From Isoetes taiwanensis (taxonomy: Eukaryota; Streptophyta; Lycopodiopsida; Isoetales; Isoetaceae), in the NCBI GenBank assembly GCA_021234155.1, contig JAJEKV010000034.1, forward strand, positions 3,649,491 through 3,713,490: a stretch of DNA of 64,000 nt. The letters are read 5' to 3'. The position numbers and the translations under genes were made by a program. Shown here piece after piece: positions 38,350 to 50,950 of the stretch (position 1 is its first letter; every line of letters starts with the position of its first letter). The notes under the pieces were generated by a model. That model was not told where the DNA came from. It saw only the letters and a list, made by a program, of their open reading frames with translations, and made no database searches.

Positions 38350-39735
38350 CATTCCATGTTGCTTTCAATATGCACATGTACTATAGAGCGGACATTGTAA
38401 TAAGAAAATAGCACTAGCATCACACCACTTATCACATATCCCGGTTAGGTCGCCGTGGGTTGAGAACACAAAAATTCACCACCACATGGAAAAAGCTTAT
38501 AATGATTTTGGATTCAAAACATAAATATGGGATAAGATACAAAAGGTAGTAAATCATGCAAAGAAAAGCCGGAAACTCTTAGATCCCCTCGGTCAACAGG
38601 CTCTTCACCGCTTTAAAAGCTCTTGTCTTAGTTTTTCAAATTGCCGCTTTGGCATGGTCGACAAGAGAATTTAAGTCGTAAATGGTATCCGAATAATGAT
38701 TCTAAAAAAATAGCTTTTGAAATGGATTGTGGCCCGTTAAAACATACCGGCAAAGTTACTAATATCATGCATCGTAAAACCAAAAATATATCTATTTAGA
38801 AGTATGTATTGCAACAAACCCATTTTAGTTGGCGCATTTTTTGAAGTGATAGAACTGAAAATGATGGACCAAGCTACATAAGCACAAAATTGGTCAAGAG
38901 AGAGGGAGAGAAGGTGGAATGGCAAAATCCAGTTCTCATGCCACATTCATTGTCTATGTGCCATCTATGTTATAATGATACTACATGCGCACACTATAAA
39001 CATAGATGAACTTTGGGAGAAATCTCTGCACGTGCATTCAGGGGCATTTCCTTCGTGTTGGAATTTTGACGGCTTTTTTTGTAAGCACCAACAAGAAGTC
39101 TATTTTCTACTAACTACGAAAGGCCTTGTAGAATTAGATAAACTGGCCATCAAACGTAGTAGCTGCATACCTTTTAAAATGAGCTTCAAATAAAAAAATT
39201 TCCAAAAAATCCCAATCAAGTTGAAGACTGATCTTCTTAAACTACCTTCAATAATCTTGTTAAACTGTTTTCCACTGGACCTGAGAATAAGCGCCGTAAA
39301 AATATAAAATCTCATATTTGTTTAATCAGAACTTAAGCTTTGAAGATAAGAAAAGACCCAAATGAAAAGGCGCTTTGAGATTCAAAAGTAAGCCAAGTCC
39401 AACTTTTGCAGCCTAACGGCCAAAACTGGGATTGATACACTTCCTATCTAGAAGCACAAAACTTACTTTTTGATAAATGTCAGCCCACTTTAGAGTAACA
39501 AATCTAGAGCTTGGCTTCTAGGACTGCCATGTCTGTTGCACAAAATGCCCAAATCAACAATATAGCAAATAAAAAGCAAATCGTTATTGAAATGGTAAGG
39601 AGCACTTGCAATCTTTCCAGAGCACCTGCAAACAGAGAAAATCCTTCCAGGATCAAAAATATATAAAAATGAAAGCAATCAAGGATTTGCTTTGTGGGAT
39701 CAAAACAGGAAATGCTTATACCTCAGTCGCCTCTT
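38350..39735. other. Stretch with no recognisable gene
   Basis: Short frames only. It may hold downstream exons or 3' sequence of the AAA ATPase fragment to the right, but none was recognised. Confidence 0.35.
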
Positions 39736-39739
39736 CTTC

Positions 39740-40348
39740 TTTGATATTTTCAACACTCCATCTCTGAAGTTCCTTTTATTCCACCATCCATCAACGCAAC
39801 AATGTTCCGATACTCGTTGTCCTAATCTCTCACTTCCTTCTTTACGTTCTGGGTGTAATAGCACCCAACTCATCTATAAACACCTTCCAAGAATATTTCC
39901 ATTAGGCCAGGTAAAGCTGAAGACAGATCCAGCAACTCCAAATTTCAGTAAAATGAAATAATGGTAATAACCAGGTTTTATGTAAATAAAAATACTACAG
40001 ATGGTGCAGCATTTTCTGCTGAAGTAAAGATAAGCCCTTAATGCTTCTTCACTCTGTCCATAGAACTCACTGATGATTTCAGGACCATGCATAACGAACA
40101 TGCCAACACCAGCTTCAGAAACAGCAGCACGCGCCAAAGTTGTCTTGCCTGTACCTGAGGGACCATAAAGAAGCACTCCCCCGTTGGTTTAAATCCAACC
40201 TGGAATAGGATTATTGTAGTTAAGTAATCAATACACATAACAAATGAAAATGCTGCACCTCGCGGTGTACCTTTGTCAAAAATATTTGGCGAACAATGAA
40301 AGGTCTATAATTTTTTTTAAGTTCCTCAATTTGCTTCTAGACACCACC
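39740..40348 (-). pseudogene. CIP111/AFG2-like AAA ATPase fragment, three exons with broken frames
   Basis: Three exons are seen on the minus strand. 40348-40271 (GGV.KQIEELK...LSLF.., ending at donor AAAG|GTACAC) has an in-frame TAG. 40199-39996 follows TATTCCAG and holds the Walker [15 protein letters not shown], then [17 protein letters not shown] and NAAPSV. 39883-39740 holds the Walker [10 protein letters not shown], then KEGSERLGQR and LMDGGIKGTSEME. The intron 39995-39884 is GT-AG and phase 0, splitting APSV|VFIDE. The HGPEIIS...GQSEEAL stretch fits the CIP111/SPATA5 (AFG2) branch of AAA proteins, which act in ribosome maturation, rather than CDC48. Frameshifts occur after the exon 2 start, before [10 protein letters not shown] and in exon 3. 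Introns are kept, so it is not a retrocopy. The rest of the protein was not found; possible upstream exons at 40.77-41.52 kb are unassigned. Confidence 0.8.
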
Positions 40349-40769
40349 TAGGGAAGAATAATGATGTCTTTGGCCTACTTATGTTGACTTCCACTTTGTC
40401 GCTGGTGGATAAAAAAGATGGCACAGATGTAGTGGACTTCTCAACTGCCATAAAGCTGATCAAAGTTTTCTGGCTTATGCAAAATGCATTCTGAATCTGC
40501 ATAGGCTTATGATACAGTAAGAGACTAGTATCTTACTAATATATCATCCACCCGTGTATTCAAATTTAGGTCCTTGTCATCTTTCCATCAAAAGCCTCTG
40601 CTTTTTTCACACAATAAAATTGGCAATCCATGCCACAAACTGAAATGGTCACAGAATTGCCTGGAAATAAAAAATTTCATAAAGCCATAGAGTCGCTAAT
40701 GCCACGAGCACTTTCTTTGTCTTCTCAGTTTCATTATCCAAATATATCTTTGCATAGTTTCCCCCCCAT

Positions 40770-41530
40770 TTTCATCTAGTCGGGTCTCCCTTTATGTTCA
40801 GGAGATCATATTCAAGAATGAGATTTGTGCATTCATGTACAAGAACATTATACTTTTTTCCACGAGAATAAGGTGACATAAACAACATTTTTGCAATATC
40901 TTCCGTTCCTACAGCATCCTTCAACAGAAATCACAAAGATGTTGGTATTAACAGCTGGATAACAAAGACTTTTGTGCTAATTGTCTCTCAAAGTTGCACA
41001 TTGTTCTTTACAAGCTGCAAGCTGCAGTAGAAGCCCCCAACAAGGGGAAGTAGTATTAGATCAAGTGAATTGTTATCCTTTATCCTTTACTTGGTTCCAT
41101 GTTTTTCTCTCATTTTTTTATTTGAATGTGTCATTTACTTTTGTAATGTACCTTTTTGATGGCCAGACAGCAGCAAATACAAAATTCGTTCCCATTGAGC
41201 AATTATTAGAACCCTCAGACTAGTAATTGAAAGCAAGTCGTATCCATAGGCGTTCGATCCATTTCCCATGTGAAAATCATGAGATGCCACGGCCACGATG
41301 GACACCTGAGAAAAAAAATTGATCAATGATGATAATACCTATAACAAACTGACCATTGAACAGAAAGTTACTTACAGCTACAAGCTGCGCACAATGGAAA
41401 CGACCTTCAAGCATGGCAGCAGCTTCGGACATCCAAACAATGGCGGGTTGAGGACCCTCCCTAGATTCTGCACTAACCAGGCTCGATTGATAAGGAGATC
41501 TTCCAAGGAAAGGCCATTCATTGCCTAAAA
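40770..41530 (-). other. Unassigned exon-like frames upstream of the AAA fragment
   Basis: Minus-strand frames include DAVGTEDIAKMLFMSPYSRG (near 40920-40860) and one near 41520-41400 (NGLSLEDLLINRAWLVQNLG). Both look protein-like in composition. They could be N-terminal exons of the AAA gene or another relic; I do not recognise them. Confidence 0.25.
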
Positions 41531-41751
41531 GTGCACAGTCCGTTTCGCTAGATCCCGTGAAGCTTCAGAATAAATGTTGGGAGTTGAAGGACTTGAAGGG
41601 TCCCTGTTGAGGTTTCTAGGGGTGCTTCGTGAGCAGAAGAGGATCGAGAAGCCTTTCTGGTGCTTCCCATCAAAAAAAAAAAAGTCTAACTAAAACCTTC
41701 CCTTTGGCTTAGCGGATCAGCCCGGAAATGCCCTTCCCTGTTGATTCCGGT

Positions 41752-41855
41752 CAGCAACATCTGCTTCAAACGGCTCAGCAACCTCTGCTTCAACCTGTTG
41801 CTTCAATGGCTCAGAACCTCAGTTTCAACGGCTCAGCAACCTCTGCTTCAGCACA
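41752..41855. repeat. Short degenerate tandem repeat (TCAGCAACCTCTGCTTCA)
   Basis: Four imperfect copies of an 18-bp core with AACGGC-like joints, two of them nearly identical. A short Ser/Ala-rich frame crosses it; no protein assigned. Confidence 0.75.
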
Positions 41856-42099
41856 TGCCGTCATACACCAAGCCATAGCAATAAAACTGTGACTGCGAGT
41901 TTACTGGCAACAGCCCAGTTTGGAGCAGTCATCAGCATATGCCTAGGATATGCTGGCATATTTTACTGAATATGCCATAAACCCATTATAAACGAGGGTT
42001 TGCCCCTCAAGGGCAACCCAAAAATGGAAAGATTTTATGTTCCCTATGCCAGAAGTAAAGTTGAGATGCCAAAGAAAAGCAAAACCGGCTCGAGAAGTT

Positions 42100-42940
42100 A
42101 GTCGTTCCCAAAAGTGCCCACTAGATCTTAAGCTAGTGCAATACCAAAGCTAGTGCATGTTGATGCATAGTGTCCCCAAACAGACACGTGTAATGCAGTT
42201 CCTTTGGTTTTAGCCATTGTTTATGCCATAATCATTTGCTTCCATCGTAGACGCCAATCACCTCGAGCCCTTTTCTTTATATATTGTACTACACAAGAAT
42301 ATCAATATATCATTTTCATCGCCTCTCTTATCTCGCACCAATCCATTTCCGTTGTTGCAAACATTTACATAGTATCGATCCTCGTTTCTAGGTCAAGAAA
42401 AATTGTTTCTTCCTGAAGAATTTGCAAGGAAATGTAAGCGCAGCTTAACTTTTGAATGGTTAACCTTAAACCCTGCATGCCTTTAAAGTGGAAAAAGCTT
42501 TGAGGATGAAGCAAATGATGAGGCTTTATTTGAAAGTTGAATTGATCCTGGTGCATTGTTGATGGCAAAGAAACCAAATCTAAGCTTGATGCAATCGCCT
42601 TGCATTATTAGTTTGAATTGTCCATTACTTGGTTGTTTGTCCATCATATAGGAGGTATTTAAACTATGCAAATGTTATATTGCTCGAGGCGTAAAATGCT
42701 CTAGTTATGAATAGCACGCTTTGTTATTATTTTAACATGTATAATTCTCAATGGCAAGGTTCTTTTAGGTATATTCGATCCCGATGCCCTCTAATTTTGC
42801 CACTTCCGTAAGGAAAAAATAGGGATAGAAAAAAAAAGGCAAGGAAAATAGAATTGAAAGGAAAAATGTTAGGATGTGTCGAGATTGGAAATGCCGGGCC
42901 TGCTTTGAGGAGACAGAAAGGAATGGGTGATTTTCGCCGC
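42100..42940. other. Stretch with no recognisable gene
   Basis: No frame with homology. Confidence 0.35.
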
Positions 42941-42942
42941 AG

Positions 42943-43003
42943 ACCGGGATTTGAACGAAAACGATGTGGAGTGGATTCAAATGCCGCTAAACCGATCGGC
43001 GAC
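42943..43003 (-). repeat. tRNA-like A/B-box segment
   Basis: On the minus strand GCCGATCGGTTTAGCGGCA resembles a tRNA 5' half with an A box, and GTTCAAATCCCGG a B box, with about 30 bp between. It is a degenerate SINE head or tRNA relic, not a cloverleaf I would call functional. Confidence 0.45.
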
Positions 43004-43009
43004 GGTTCT

Positions 43010-43990
43010 CGGCGAAGAGGTGTCGCTTTTGTGTTCTTTTTTTCCAGCTTGTGTTATTGTATTATAGATAAGATTCTACCATGGCGATCCGCCGATTGCG
43101 TATCTAATTGCGCTTGGATGAGATATGCGGGGATCGCTCTACATGTGAATCGCTTTTGGCTTTCTGTCAGAGGTATAAATAGGCTTAGATTGCCCAAACT
43201 TTTTCACCATTCAATCAAGTGAGATGCTTCATACAATCAGATGCTTCATACACAAATACCGGGTTGATATAAGGTATGTCACCGTGAACTCCCTTTGCTT
43301 TTTTTAATTTTGTGTAATTGAGCTATCGCTTAGAAGCATAATCACCGCTTTGAAATAATTTTCGTGATTGTTTTAATAATTAAGACAAGATAGAAGCCAA
43401 TGATGCCGTGCTCAATATAAATGCATCGAGAAAATCCCCGACAAATGCCTTTGAACCGATGATTCACCGAGATTCAAGGGCCCCAAGAGAAACGAAGTTT
43501 ATGTATACCAATTGTTTACTCGTTTGAAATCGAAGCTTTACCATGGGTCGTGAAACAAATGGTAGGTGTTGGGGACCGTGAGTAAAGCAATGAAGAATCC
43601 GTGTTCTTTAATCCATCCGCTTAAGTTTATCTTCGTGAATGCCGCTTCTTCTCGCTTTTTTTTTTCTTTTCACCTTTTTCAAATCTTTCCAAAATTCCAA
43701 CAGGATAATTCCCGGCCGATCCATCTTCCGCCTAACGGCAAGGCCACATGGCATTATCCCAAAGGCGGGTGGGATTCCGGCCGGAAATCGTTTCAACTCG
43801 CAAATCGGCCACCATTTGCTGAGGCAATTCATTGGTGGCATCCTCGATCTATAGGTGCTCACCTATTTAGTGGTCTAGTGCAACTAAATTTGTGACATTT
43901 TTTACTATATAGCATGCAACTCAGAGATGCAAGATTTGATTGATGAGCATATGAATAGGGCTAAACGTTCAATTGAAAGAGTATCTGTTG
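43010..43990. other. Stretch with no assignable gene
   Basis: A 109-codon frame (43566-43895) is rich in H/W/P but matches nothing I know. Frequent CCG/GCC motifs resemble the repeat DNA at 12 kb and 53-56 kb. Confidence 0.35.
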
Positions 43991-43998
43991 TCAGATAT

Positions 43999-44275
43999 GG
44001 CCAATGGAGTGGGCCAAGGAGAAGAGATCGACACTAGATGGCCAATGGGGTGGGACATATATATATGGTTTAAGATAAGAGGAGGTAACAAGCAAAGTGT
44101 GGAGCATAAATTGATGTTCATGTTAGAAATGTGTAAAGGGTGGGTCATGGAGGAGAAAACTGAATTATAATACACACATTTGAAAAATGGCCAATGGTGG
44201 TGGCTCGTATATGGTTCGAAAAATAAAATGTTAGGGCGCTAAAAATATAAGCTTGAAAAATAGCCAATGGGGTCA
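43999..44275. repeat. Dispersed GCCAATGG motif, four copies
   Basis: RGCCAATGGNGTGG-like motifs occur near 43999, 44039, 44189 and 44263, three of them followed by G-rich stretches. Possibly an old short-period repeat. Confidence 0.5.
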
Positions 44276-44499
44276 CCCCATGTGGTGTTGGGGGATAACC
44301 TCACAAGCACAAAGAAAAAAAAGTCACCTATTGTAGGGTATGAGCACTATTTAATCGGCGCTACCCACTTTCCCAAGGATTCGCCATACGCCACCGCCAA
44401 GCTCAGAGTCTGCTTCATAGTCGATTTTGGCGATTTTGACCTCGGCCTGGCCTTGGCTCAACAATACGATTACTATACAAAATCTTGCCCCTTCTTTTG

Positions 44500-47400
44500 A
44501 GAAAATTATTCGATGAATCTTACCGTTTTGAAGTTCCCTTATATTCCATCTTAAAACTTAACAAGAAAAAAAGAGAAGGCAATTCCCACAAACCCCATTC
44601 CTTTATTAACTTAAGCACCTATCATATCCTTCCCTTGAAATTAATCGATTTCACTTTAATTCTAAGGTTAAAAGTCTTTAGCCTCTCTAGTGAGACTTTT
44701 TTTTTTTTTTCGTTTCATTAATGGCCTAGCTCATCTTTTCCATATCTAACATGCTCCCTTTGACCACACAATCGCTGTTTCGCCATACACGCCTAGTTGT
44801 GCATTATGTGTAAATATTATAATTGTAATTTCTATATGGCTGGCCACAAAATGGCAAAGGACAAATCACACCAATGGCATGGCTGTTACGACCCCCCCCC
44901 ACCAACTTTCAGCAACCCATGCTTTGTTTAGGGGTGGTAAACCCTTCAAACTAAAAGATTAGGGAGATGTAGTGTCTTCAATGAAAGGATATGGATAATG
45001 TATTGTAATTGAACACTTCATGTTTTCCTCCTTTGTGAAATCCATTTGTTTAGGACGTATTAAAGATATTGCAATTGCTAGTTTTGGAGTATTGTAAAGT
45101 TCAAATCCTCGATGCTCTTCACATCGCGATGCCCGTAATTGAGATCTATTCGATTGAGCACAAAAACTTTTGCAAATAATTGGAGAAGAGAATGTTCATG
45201 GGCGGCAAGGTTTAGCGTTGTCATGACAAGGTCACATAAATTTCTTGATATATTAGTATTATGAGTTCAAAAATCTATACACTTGTTTATATACTACAAT
45301 GCATGAATGAATGAATGTTTTTATTATCCACGAAGATCAATCTCCATCATGGGCCCAAAAGAAGTCGCAATGTAACGATAATGATAAATAACCCAGAAGA
45401 GGAATGCAAATTCATACTATAATGAGTTGAATAACCTTTTTTTTTTCCCTTCATTTTTTAAAAATAATGTAGTTAACATGTGTATTCTCGCATGACTTGA
45501 ACATTAATCCCAGTTCCCCCAAAGGGCCAAAACAAATTGGGACCATACACATGTTCTTCAAAGATTTCTCATTTTAGATCCCGCAGGCAACCAAAAACAT
45601 TTTCGTACACATACATAGCATATTTTGCATATGTTTTGTAGAGTATTTCATACACGTAGCACCAAAATAAAAATAATATTACCATTAAATAGAAATGGAA
45701 AACCTTCCACTCCCTCCCCCTCCCACCTCGACCGCTGGATGTTCAACTTTGGCAATCTTGATCTGCAGAGGCCCTGCCATTTTATAGGTGGTTTTGGTAA
45801 TTGTTAGTGGACAATACGGGGATATTTTAATGGTCTTATTTGGGGGGAAGGGCATATGGGGAGGTGTATGCATATGTATTTGGGCATATGTATGTCCCCA
45901 AAGAATCGACCAAAATGATTATATATGATGCAGATAGTACTATGTATACCAGTTTATGTGAGATGATGAGAGTTCCTATGGTATTACTTGATAGATGTTG
46001 CAGCTTTGGCAAACCCTAGAGCGCAAGCATAACATACAACCAATCTGATGTTGATGCTAACTTCAAACATTAATAATCTTACTTGAGGGGACAAATGGCA
46101 ACTTTGGGACATAAATATAACATAGGGCACATGAAAAGAATAAATTATTTGATTGACATGCTTTGTTGTATAGTGGTTGAGGTCCAGAAAGTAAAGGAAA
46201 TGCAATATAGACCTTGATTATTCAAGGGGTAAATGATTATTCATATATTGCATCATTACACTTGAATAATTGTCAAAGATGATACCGTCCGAGAATCTAT
46301 GAGAGAATCTCTTTCAAAGTAAGTAACTAAGCATATTAGCTTACAATCTATCAAATGATATTGAAAGCAAAATACCAAATTAGCTCAAAGATGATGACCT
46401 TCTAAGTTGTCGCTTGTCATCCAAAAAGAAAGTGAGCTAGAAGTTCTGCTAGTCAAAGATATCCCACGCCGCCTTCTCTGATCTACTTGATCTACCTTTA
46501 ATTTTGTTCATTATGTTTAAGCATAAGGCTTATGGATAACAAACTCCGATACTTACATGTAAATATAGTATATGACACAAAGCATATGCCTAGTAATATA
46601 GCATAGCCTAGGGAGCCCATGTTGCACGGCCTAGGAGCTTGTTAGATGTTATCCCATTCTACATCGATCTCCAAATGCACCAAGACGCGCATCCGCAGAT
46701 ATGCGAACTACTAATCCAGATACATCTATGATGCATCCCTCAAAGAAACTTTAATAAGATTTCAACAATTCTTTGCTATGGATGTATTGAACCAAACACT
46801 AATGGAGTCTCCGGCGGCAGACCGGTAATACAAGATCACACTTGGTTGTATGCTTGTGGGGGAAAATGAAGACAACTAACAAAACATAAATCTATTGTAG
46901 ATGCAAAGTAGTTTATTCACTATTACTTTGTTTAAAAAAAGATCTAACAAAAATCCACAAAGCAACAATAATGATCCCAAAGATTTATTACATACAACTA
47001 TCTAAACCCTCCCATTCTATTCTATCAAGATAAAGGAATGTGAAAGTGTGATCAATAGTTGGTCTAAACTTCTCAACATCAATAAAGAAGAACCCATAAT
47101 TCCTTAGTCCAAGTTAGAATTCTTGCTAGCAAATCTTCCAAAGAAGGGCAGGTATGTTATCACAGCAAATAGGAACCACTCAACTTATCGCCATTGTGCA
47201 AGAAATCCTTCTTGAGGGTCCCATTGAACATAAAGCGCTTAAAAAATACTAGTTCTGGTTTTGTGGTCCAATCCCTTGTGACAAACCAAGGTGGGTCATG
47301 TCTACCTTGGTACATTAGGTGGCATCTGTGAGGATGATAGAGTTGTCTTAAGCACAGATCCACTAATCTATGTAGATATTGCCGATGCCCCGAATACCTT

Positions 47401-47560
47401 AGAGATGAGCTTATATGGAGGAGATTATCACAGCTAGGTTTTCCATAGGATGCAAAATGTTGTCTAGAGGTTGTATGAAAACACCCAACAAATGCCACCA
47501 TTGAGCCAATCTATTAACAAAGAAAACAATATGGACACACGCTAGGCTAATCCACTCTTG
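44500..47560. other. AT-rich stretch with no recognisable gene
   Basis: Short frames only. There is a C tract at 44893-44902 and T/A tracts near 44700 and 45440. A 113-codon minus frame (47501-47160) has no recognised homology. Confidence 0.35.
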
Positions 47561-47564
47561 CATA

Positions 47565-48110
47565 ACATGGACATGGAGGGGACTTGATCATCGTATCATT
47601 AGGGAGTTGTTGTATGTCGATGATGTGCAACAACATTTGATGCCCTTTGTAGTTTTTGTCAAAATATCGGGTATATGGGCCAACTCGCTTAAAACCAAGG
47701 TTCTAGTCCTTCCTCCTCTAGGGTAGCCAAAAGCACCTCATTTTACTACATAATGGAGGTGGTAAAACATACAAGTATCTTGGTATAGATTTTATGACCA
47801 CTATGCACCGATACATGTACCCAAAAAAAGGGGACACTGCATGTTGGAAGGCTTTGTATAATCGCGGTAATAATTGCCACCAAGTAGAGCTTCTATGATT
47901 GGCCCCATCAAGCACAATTTTTTGGGTGTTGGCTGAGCCGCTGATTCTCTATGGTATAAAAGTATGGGGTCCCCGTGGATATCACTTGACACATGTGAGG
48001 ATTAGGGGCATGTTCCTGAAAGTCTTTTTGACTCGAGCTCTTGAGCTAATCCAAGAGACGGATTTCTTCCCTACAACGCGACCGGAATGGAATGCCACAT
48101 ACCCTTTGTC
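47565..48110 (+). pseudogene. LINE reverse transcriptase fragment
   Basis: The plus strand gives LLYVDDV (the RT catalytic box, near 47608-47628), then KISGIWANSLKTKVLVLPP, YKYLGIDFMTT (near 47770) and, after a stop, LAEPLILYGIKVWGP. The order YxDD, N-S-x-K-T-x, Y-L-G-[IV]-x-F, and L-x-P-x-x-L-Y-G-x-x-x-W-G is that of plant non-LTR retrotransposon ORF2. Stops and frame changes make it a relic. Neither the fingers region nor the zinc finger was identified around it. Confidence 0.7.
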
Positions 48111-49043
48111 AAAAGGTGGTTCAAATGGGACATGGAACTTCCAATCCTTTTACATACAATGGCCTTAAAGCCTCTGCTAATAAAAGAGAAACGTGCACCT
48201 GCTGTTTTCTTTTCAAATGGAATGTGCAGGAGCCGACATGTGTACAAGTGAACAATGATGCAAACTTGGGATACTTGAAGAAGTACCTGAATGCAAGCTT
48301 TCCGAGTAAACTGTGGGATGCTAGTGCATTATAAGACATAGATCAATCCAATGGTAATTCATGGATACATGTTAGCAAATACTGATGAAGAAGCGTAGTA
48401 ACAACTCTATTCGCACATGCATAGAACATTGCATCTAATTCACATAAGTATGCATCATCTCCTCATTAAAACATGTTGACAAGGTAGTGAACCACATGAG
48501 AATAGGACCTATCGGTGTTGTCGGATGGGATGATTGAAGATGGATACACACTCTTCAATTTTGTCCAGTGTTTGTTTGCCTTTATTAGAGTAAAATACGT
48601 TGGTTTGGTACACCTAACCAGCCACCTTATATGTGCTTTGCATACACTTGCAATGATACTAATACGTGAAGGTTCTTGACCAATAGACCCATTTATCTCG
48701 GCCCGCAACACATTGGTGTCATACTTTTTGTACACATGCATCCATTGTAGTGGAATCTAGGCCTAAGCTAATCAAAGCTTCAATCGTCAAACGACCAGGA
48801 TTGCAATGGAATGTCGTTAGCTTCAAGGTGTTCCGAGTAATCTGCTACTTGTTTCTAGCAAGAACACTATTTGCCATTGTAATGAAATTTGGACCTTGGC
48901 AGAGTTTGTAGCACAATGTGATCTACATGGTAATTAAATTGCCACCTTGTGGAATAATATTTATCTGGTGATCTGGCATCCACGTGGCCTTTGAGCCTGC
49001 ACTAAGATTTACCATAGCTTAGGGCTCCAAACAAAAGAGAAGG

Positions 49044-49050
49044 TATAAAG
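49044..49050 (+). promoter_or_regulatory. TATA box of the RSZ22-like gene
   Basis: TATAAAG 62 bp upstream of the ATG, predicting a start site near 49075 and a leader of about 35-40 nt in a C/A-rich stretch. Sensible position and context. Confidence 0.6.
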
Positions 49051-49111
49051 CAAATAGGGCAAGCTTCCGTCCACTTTGGGACCTCCAACGCGCCGTACAC
49101 ACGCCATAGCC

Positions 49112-50950
49112 ATGTCAAGGATTTACGTTGGCAACTTGCCGCCCCGTATTAGCGAGAGGGAGCTGGAAGACGAGTTTGACACTACGGCACTCTGCGCAGG
49201 TTCTTTCATTTTTCTTCAGTCTCTTTTGAACCGATATCTTTTGCATAGGAGCTGAATTACACTTCTCAAAATCTTTCAGTTTTCCGCCTATTGTTTATTG
49301 CACTATAATTTCCACTGTTTGAAAACCAAGCACATATAATTACACTCTAACATAATTTCTGTACCAGAAAACGTTTGAGAAACTGGAAGTAAACTACGGA
49401 GTTGTTAGCCCTTAAGTTGAAAAAAAAAAAAATAAGAAAAAACAGGACTCGTATAGGGGTGCAGTAGTGAAAAACCTATTCTATAAATCGTTTCTACAAC
49501 GAGCAGTTGTCAATTCGTTTTGCTAATGATCTTCTTTAAAGAAAGGTAAACATGGTAAATGTCGAAGTAGAAGAGTGACATCCTTAACGAAATTCAATAA
49601 TTAACCCATTAAAACTGTATGCAGAAAATAATAGGTAACGTGAAACTTTTTGCTTATTGTATTGCCAATCATATTTATGTTATTTTCGTGTTTCTAATAC
49701 AACGTTCTGACCAATCTCTGTGACATCCATAATCAAATTGGATGATTAACCTGTAAAACTTACCTGTTCATTGTGGACAAAGTGAAATCTTTCTGTTTGT
49801 GCCAATCATTTTTTAAATATTGAAATTATGATAGATTTATGCGCAAAGTGGAACATGATGAAATTATCACAATGGTTGTGGCTTTGTGTCTTGTCTTCTT
49901 GTTTCGAGAAACTACTAAGTATTTATATTGGGGATAGGCTTCACCCAACCGTTACTTTGGATCTGTTATACCTCTGAAGTAAACAGGCTTAAAAACTCTT
50001 TGTATATATTCGCTTCTTTTCATGTGCTTAGTGGATCTCTACTGAAACTCAACCTTAAGGTTCTTCCTGGTCACCATATGGACTTGATAAATGAAACAGT
50101 GTCTGGGTTGCTCGAAAATGCCAGGGTTTGCTTTTGTTGAGTTTGAAGACCAAGGGATGCACAAGATGCATTCGTGGTCTTGATGGTACGCTCCTATATC
50201 TGAATAATGTTGGTATGCGCCTTTTGGAATATTTAGAGTTTATATGATTCATGGACAGCTATATTGATATCAGAGAATTGTAATTGTGCAGGAAGAATGG
50301 CTGGCGGTTGAACTATCACGGAGTTCGGGTGGAGGACCTCGTGGACGGTGAGGATATGAAATGTTATGAATGGAGAGCCAGGCCATTTTGCTCGAGAATG
50401 CAGGTTACGATAGGCTCAGGTGGGACAAGGCACGGGGCCGAGGAAGAAGCCGTAGTCCAATCGGCCACGCTATCGCTCCAGCCCCCATTATGAAAGGAGG
50501 TATAGCAAGTTCTGTTTTCTTGTTGCATAGATATTGAATAATATTTCTTTTGATGATCTGCCATAATTCCTATTTGCAGGTATAGTCGTAGTCCAGTGCG
50601 GCGGGGCTCTCCAATACGTAAAAGTTCCCTACCCAGAGGCTCTCCAGTCCGGGCGGAGTATATCTCCCCCGTGGTAGCATCTCCACTACCCAGGGGCTCT
50701 CCTGTCCGCCGGAGTATATCTCCTCGGCGGGAGCTTATCTCCCCACTACCCAAGGGCTCTCCTCCGCCGGAGTATATCTCCCCGGCCGGGAGCGGTCCAC
50801 CTCGCCGCTCTCGTGAACTACTCTCCAGCATCTAACGGGTAAGTAAGTATTCATTATTGTTTTGCTATGTTTGACTAAACTTCCTTGACTTAAATGAAAC
50901 AGAAATTAAGGCCACGTGGTCGCCAGGATAGTCGGAGTCGGAGTCCCTGA
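49112..50950 (+). CDS. RSZ22: RSZ22-type SR splicing factor (RRM, zinc knuckle, RS tail)
   Basis: Five exons: 49112-49199, 50100-50185, 50292-50499, 50580-about 50838, and 50903-50950. Exon 1 encodes MSRIYVGNLPPRISERELED, the RRM start. Exon 2 holds VWVARK and PGFAFVEFEDQ (RNP1). Exon 3 has the NGWR stretch, a Gly/Arg hinge and a CCHC knuckle (C-Y-E-C/W, GEPGHF, AREC), then RSRSPIGH and YRSSPHYERR. Exon 4 has SPVRRGSP repeats and exon 5 ends DSRSRSP then TGA. One RRM plus one knuckle plus an RS tail is the plant RSZ (9G8-like) class, nuclear proteins that select splice sites. Introns have GT-AG ends, and intron 1 is about 900 bp. Each of exons 1-4 needs small indel corrections (for example in DTYGTLR, at the first Cys pair, and before SPASN) to stay in frame, yet the residues between are conserved. 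It is either a very young pseudogene or a functional gene with assembly errors. Confidence 0.85.
50580..50838 (+). other. RSZ22: SP-rich repeat exon of the RSZ22-like gene
   Basis: The exon encodes repeated [LP]-P-[RK]-G-S-P and EYISP/SISP units at roughly 19-23-residue spacing, from a repeated TCTCC.AGGGGCTCTCC-type DNA unit. Repeats of this kind are substrates of SR kinases and vary in length between orthologues. Confidence 0.7.

Noticed and set aside
50364-50831. 155-codon minus-strand frame with GEPLGSGE repeats
   Set aside because: It is the antisense of the SP-repeat exon of RSZ22; the repetitive DNA opens both strands.
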